Origin: Anthracocystis setariae
Lineage: Eukaryota; Basidiomycota; Ustilaginomycetes; Ustilaginales; Ustilaginaceae
Assembly (NCBI GenBank): GCA_928724745.1
Contig: CAKMXJ010000005.1
Span: 1-64,000, forward strand
Length of the DNA: 64,000 nt
Direction of reading: 5' to 3'
A program made the translations under genes and the position numbers. Within the stretch, counting starts at the first letter, position 1. Every line of letters begins with the position of its first letter. The notes under the pieces are model-generated. The model was given only the letters and a program-made list of their open reading frames with translations. It was not told where the DNA came from and made no database searches. Of this stretch, positions 62,104 to 64,000 are shown piece by piece.

Positions 62104-64000
62104 ATGTCCGGCGCATCTGACAATTCACCAGCAGTTCTTCGAGATCCTGCTGCCAAATCGGCTTCACATCCGCCTACCACTTCCACAACTACGCCGGCTG
62201 CATCGGTAGCGCCACTTCCACCGTCCATCGACACCAACCCGTCCCATCTGCCTAGCAACTATTACCTCAAGAGACATCCCAGCACCGCCGTAGCTGAAGG
62301 CACCGCAGCCGAGGTTGGTTCCAAGCAGAAAGAGTATCAGCGCAAGGCTCAAAATCTTTCGCTCTCCAATCCCAGACGAGTTCCGCACGCCAGACCCGGA
62401 GACTCGGCCAGCTTTCAAGCGGTGCTCAAGGACTTTGATCGTCTGCTCAGGTCGCTTCCCGTCCCTCTTCATCGAATCGTTCCCACCATCGTAGCCAGGC
62501 TCGTCTGCCGCGTCTTTCGATCTCAGAACATCATGGCGTCCAACATCGCTTTCGACATCGCGCTCTTCTTTTGGCGCATCATCATCAACCTCTTCTTCCG
62601 TGAGATCCGTCCTCGCTCAGCATGGAGAATCCCACGTGAAGGTCCCGTCATCTTTGTGGTGGCGCCCCATCACAACCAGTTCCTCGACCCTCTTTTACTC
62701 GCATCCGAGGTTCGGCGTTCTTCAGGTCGCAGGGTCGCCTTTTTGATCGCAGAAAAGAGCATCAAGCGTAGGTTCATTGGCGCCGCCGCTCGCATCATGC
62801 AGTCCATCCCGGTTGCCAGAGCAGCCGACAACGCCAAACCAGGCAACGGCTTTATCTCTTTCCATCCTTCAGGCGACCCTCTCTTACTGCAGGGACACGG
62901 AAGCGCCTTCAAGTCGCAGCTCCAGGTCAAAGGTCAGGTCATGCTTCCCAAGGCTTGCGGAAGTGCTACTGCCGAGGTGGTCGAGGTGATCAGCGATACC
63001 GAGATCAGAATCAAGAAAGAGCTCAAGGATCCACGAGCCGTCGAAATGCTGCGTGGCAACGTCCCAACTGACCCACTCAAGACCGACAAGAAGTCCTCCA
63101 AGGGAAGCAGTGCCAGAGCCAAGGAGAAGGCCGCTGCCGATCTGTCCGAAGGCGTCGGATGCAAATATCAATGCCTGCCGTTCGTTGACCAGACGCAGAT
63201 GTACGCCAAAGTGTACGAGAAGCTTGCCGAAGGCGGCTGCCTCGGAATCTTCCCTGAAGGCGGTAGTCACGATCGTACCGATCTGCTTCCTCTCAAGGCT
63301 GGTGTCGTCATCATGGCCCTCGGTGCCATGTCGGCCAATCGTGATCTCAACGTCCGCATCGTACCTGTCGGTCTTTCGTACTTCCACCCGCACAAGTTCC
63401 GCAGTCGCGCCGTTGTTGAGTTTGGCTCTCCCATCGATGTGCCTCGCGAACTCGTCGGCCTCTTTGACGAGGGTGGAGAGGGCAAGCGCAAGGCGGTCGG
63501 TGAGATGATGAGTATCGTATACGATGGTCTCAAGGGTGTCACTCTTCGAGCTCCGGACTACGAGACTCTCATGGTCGTTCAAGCCGGCCGACGTCTCTAC
63601 CGCGCACCGGGACAGTCGCTCAGCCTGGGCCAGACGGTCGAACTCAACCGCAAGTTCATCATGGGCTACCTCCAATTCAAAGACGAACCGCGTGTGGTCA
63701 AGCTGCGCGACGAAATCTTGCAGTACAACAAGAAGCTCCGCTATGCCGGCTTACGCGATCATCAGGTCGAGCGGGCAACGCGTGCGGGATGGCGCAGTCT
63801 CGGTCTTCTTTTCTACCGTCTTGGCTTGCTTGGCTTCTGGGGAGGCTTAGCTCTGCCTGGTGCCATTCTCAACTCGCCTATCATTGTCCTTGCCAAGATC
63901 ATCAGTCGCAAAAAGGCCAAGGAGGCTTTGGCGGCTTCGCAAGTCAAAGTGGCTGGACGCGATGTGCTGGCGACCTGGAAAGTTCTTGTGTCGCTCGGTG
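62104..64000 (+). CDS. Glycerol-3-phosphate/DHAP O-acyltransferase (SCT1/GPT2 family), partial
   Basis: Starts MSGASDNSPAVLRDPAAK and runs open to the right edge (632 codons, no stop), so the C-terminus is missing. After a disordered N-terminus: membrane segment FDIALFFWRIIINLFF; acyltransferase motif I HHNQFLD (H-x4-D) near 62670; AFLIAEKSIKRRFIG with SIPVAR; a charged insert; motif III GIFPEGGSHDRTDLLPLKAG near 63247; motif IV IVPVGLSYFHPHKFRSRAVVEFG. Near the edge are two further hydrophobic segments (LGLLFYRLGLLGFWGGLALP). The insert between motifs I and III is typical of yeast SCT1/GPT2, the ER enzymes making lysophosphatidic acid for lipid synthesis. Confidence 0.93.
   Translation, partial: MSGASDNSPAVLRDPAAKSASHPPTTSTTTPAASVAPLPPSIDTNPSHLPSNYYLKRHPSTAVAEGTAAEVGSKQKEYQRKAQNLSLSNPRRVPHARPGDSASFQAVLKDFDRLLRSLPVPLHRIVPTIVARLVCRVFRSQNIMASNIAFDIALFFWRIIINLFFREIRPRSAWRIPREGPVIFVVAPHHNQFLDPLLLASEVRRSSGRRVAFLIAEKSIKRRFIGAAARIMQSIPVARAADNAKPGNGFISFHPSGDPLLLQGHGSAFKSQLQVKGQVMLPKACGSATAEVVEVISDTEIRIKKELKDPRAVEMLRGNVPTDPLKTDKKSSKGSSARAKEKAAADLSEGVGCKYQCLPFVDQTQMYAKVYEKLAEGGCLGIFPEGGSHDRTDLLPLKAGVVIMALGAMSANRDLNVRIVPVGLSYFHPHKFRSRAVVEFGSPIDVPRELVGLFDEGGEGKRKAVGEMMSIVYDGLKGVTLRAPDYETLMVVQAGRRLYRAPGQSLSLGQTVELNRKFIMGYLQFKDEPRVVKLRDEILQYNKKLRYAGLRDHQVERATRAGWRSLGLLFYRLGLLGFWGGLALPGAILNSPIIVLAKIISRKKAKEALAASQVKVAGRDVLATWKVLVSLG

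Noticed and set aside
61570..62120. Frames of 127-177 residues before the acyltransferase
   Set aside because: They end at or overlap the acyltransferase start and have no recognisable features.
1..64000. CRISPR array
   Set aside because: Tandem repeats here have no unique equal-length spacers and the organism is a fungus.

Overview
This is a chromosome end from a smut-type basidiomycete (Ustilaginomycotina, most likely Ustilaginaceae). The first bases are CCCTAA telomere repeats in the orientation expected for a left chromosome end. The core genes on the right are intron-poor and include recognisable fungal genes (RAD1/REC1, UTP10, DASH SPC19, LAM-type sterol transporter, GPAT). The lineage is an inference from gene content and style; no species is claimed.

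Region 1 (1-17.5 kb) is subtelomeric and layered. From the tip inwards it holds: degenerate satellite with interstitial telomere tracts; module A (about 1.36-6.68 kb), carrying a Zn(II)2Cys6 protein gene and a 655-residue zinc-ribbon protein (here P1); module B (about 7.1-9.7 kb), carrying a TET/JBP-like 2-oxoglutarate/Fe(II) dioxygenase between inverted-repeat arrays; module C (about 9.7-12.97 kb), carrying an 832-residue protein (P2) clearly paralogous to P1 and with extra C2H2-like fingers; then a Ty1/copia element cut off inside its reverse transcriptase exactly at a telomere-repeat tract. Each segment appears to be loaded with its own short motif in coding and non-coding DNA alike: TCGG/CCGA in A, TTGTCTC/GAGACAA around the dioxygenase gene in B, a 22-bp-phased GACCGTCC array in front of P2, and ACACGC...GCGTGTT palindromes in copia. 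My leading hypothesis is a set of selfish or anti-silencing subtelomeric modules, each pairing DNA-binding proteins (or a cytosine-oxidising enzyme) with a private DNA motif, analogous in logic to the VANC/VANDAL system of plants. The motif loading is seen in the sequence; the function is inference.

Region 2 (17.5-64 kb) is ordinary chromosome arm with moderate gene density: a GT69 mannosyltransferase, a DHA1-type MFS transporter (4 exons), a YeeE/YedE-type membrane protein (3 exons), REC1/RAD1 of the 9-1-1 clamp (4 exons), a DUF2236/mpaB-type membrane protein, an intron-containing tRNA-Arg(ACG), an F-box-like protein, UTP10, a long disordered protein, an uncharacterised protein with a conserved C-terminal domain, SPC19, a GRAM-VASt sterol-transfer protein, a NEDP1/SENP8-like deneddylase, a WBP11-like splicing protein, a small secreted Cys-containing protein, and a glycerol-3-phosphate acyltransferase that runs off the right edge. 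Intergenic spaces are described; the longest without a recognisable gene is about 31.9-35.4 kb. Intron coordinates were placed by hand from splice-site consensus and frame continuity. Several long open frames lack an ATG at their extreme 5' end, so I chose the first in-frame ATG.
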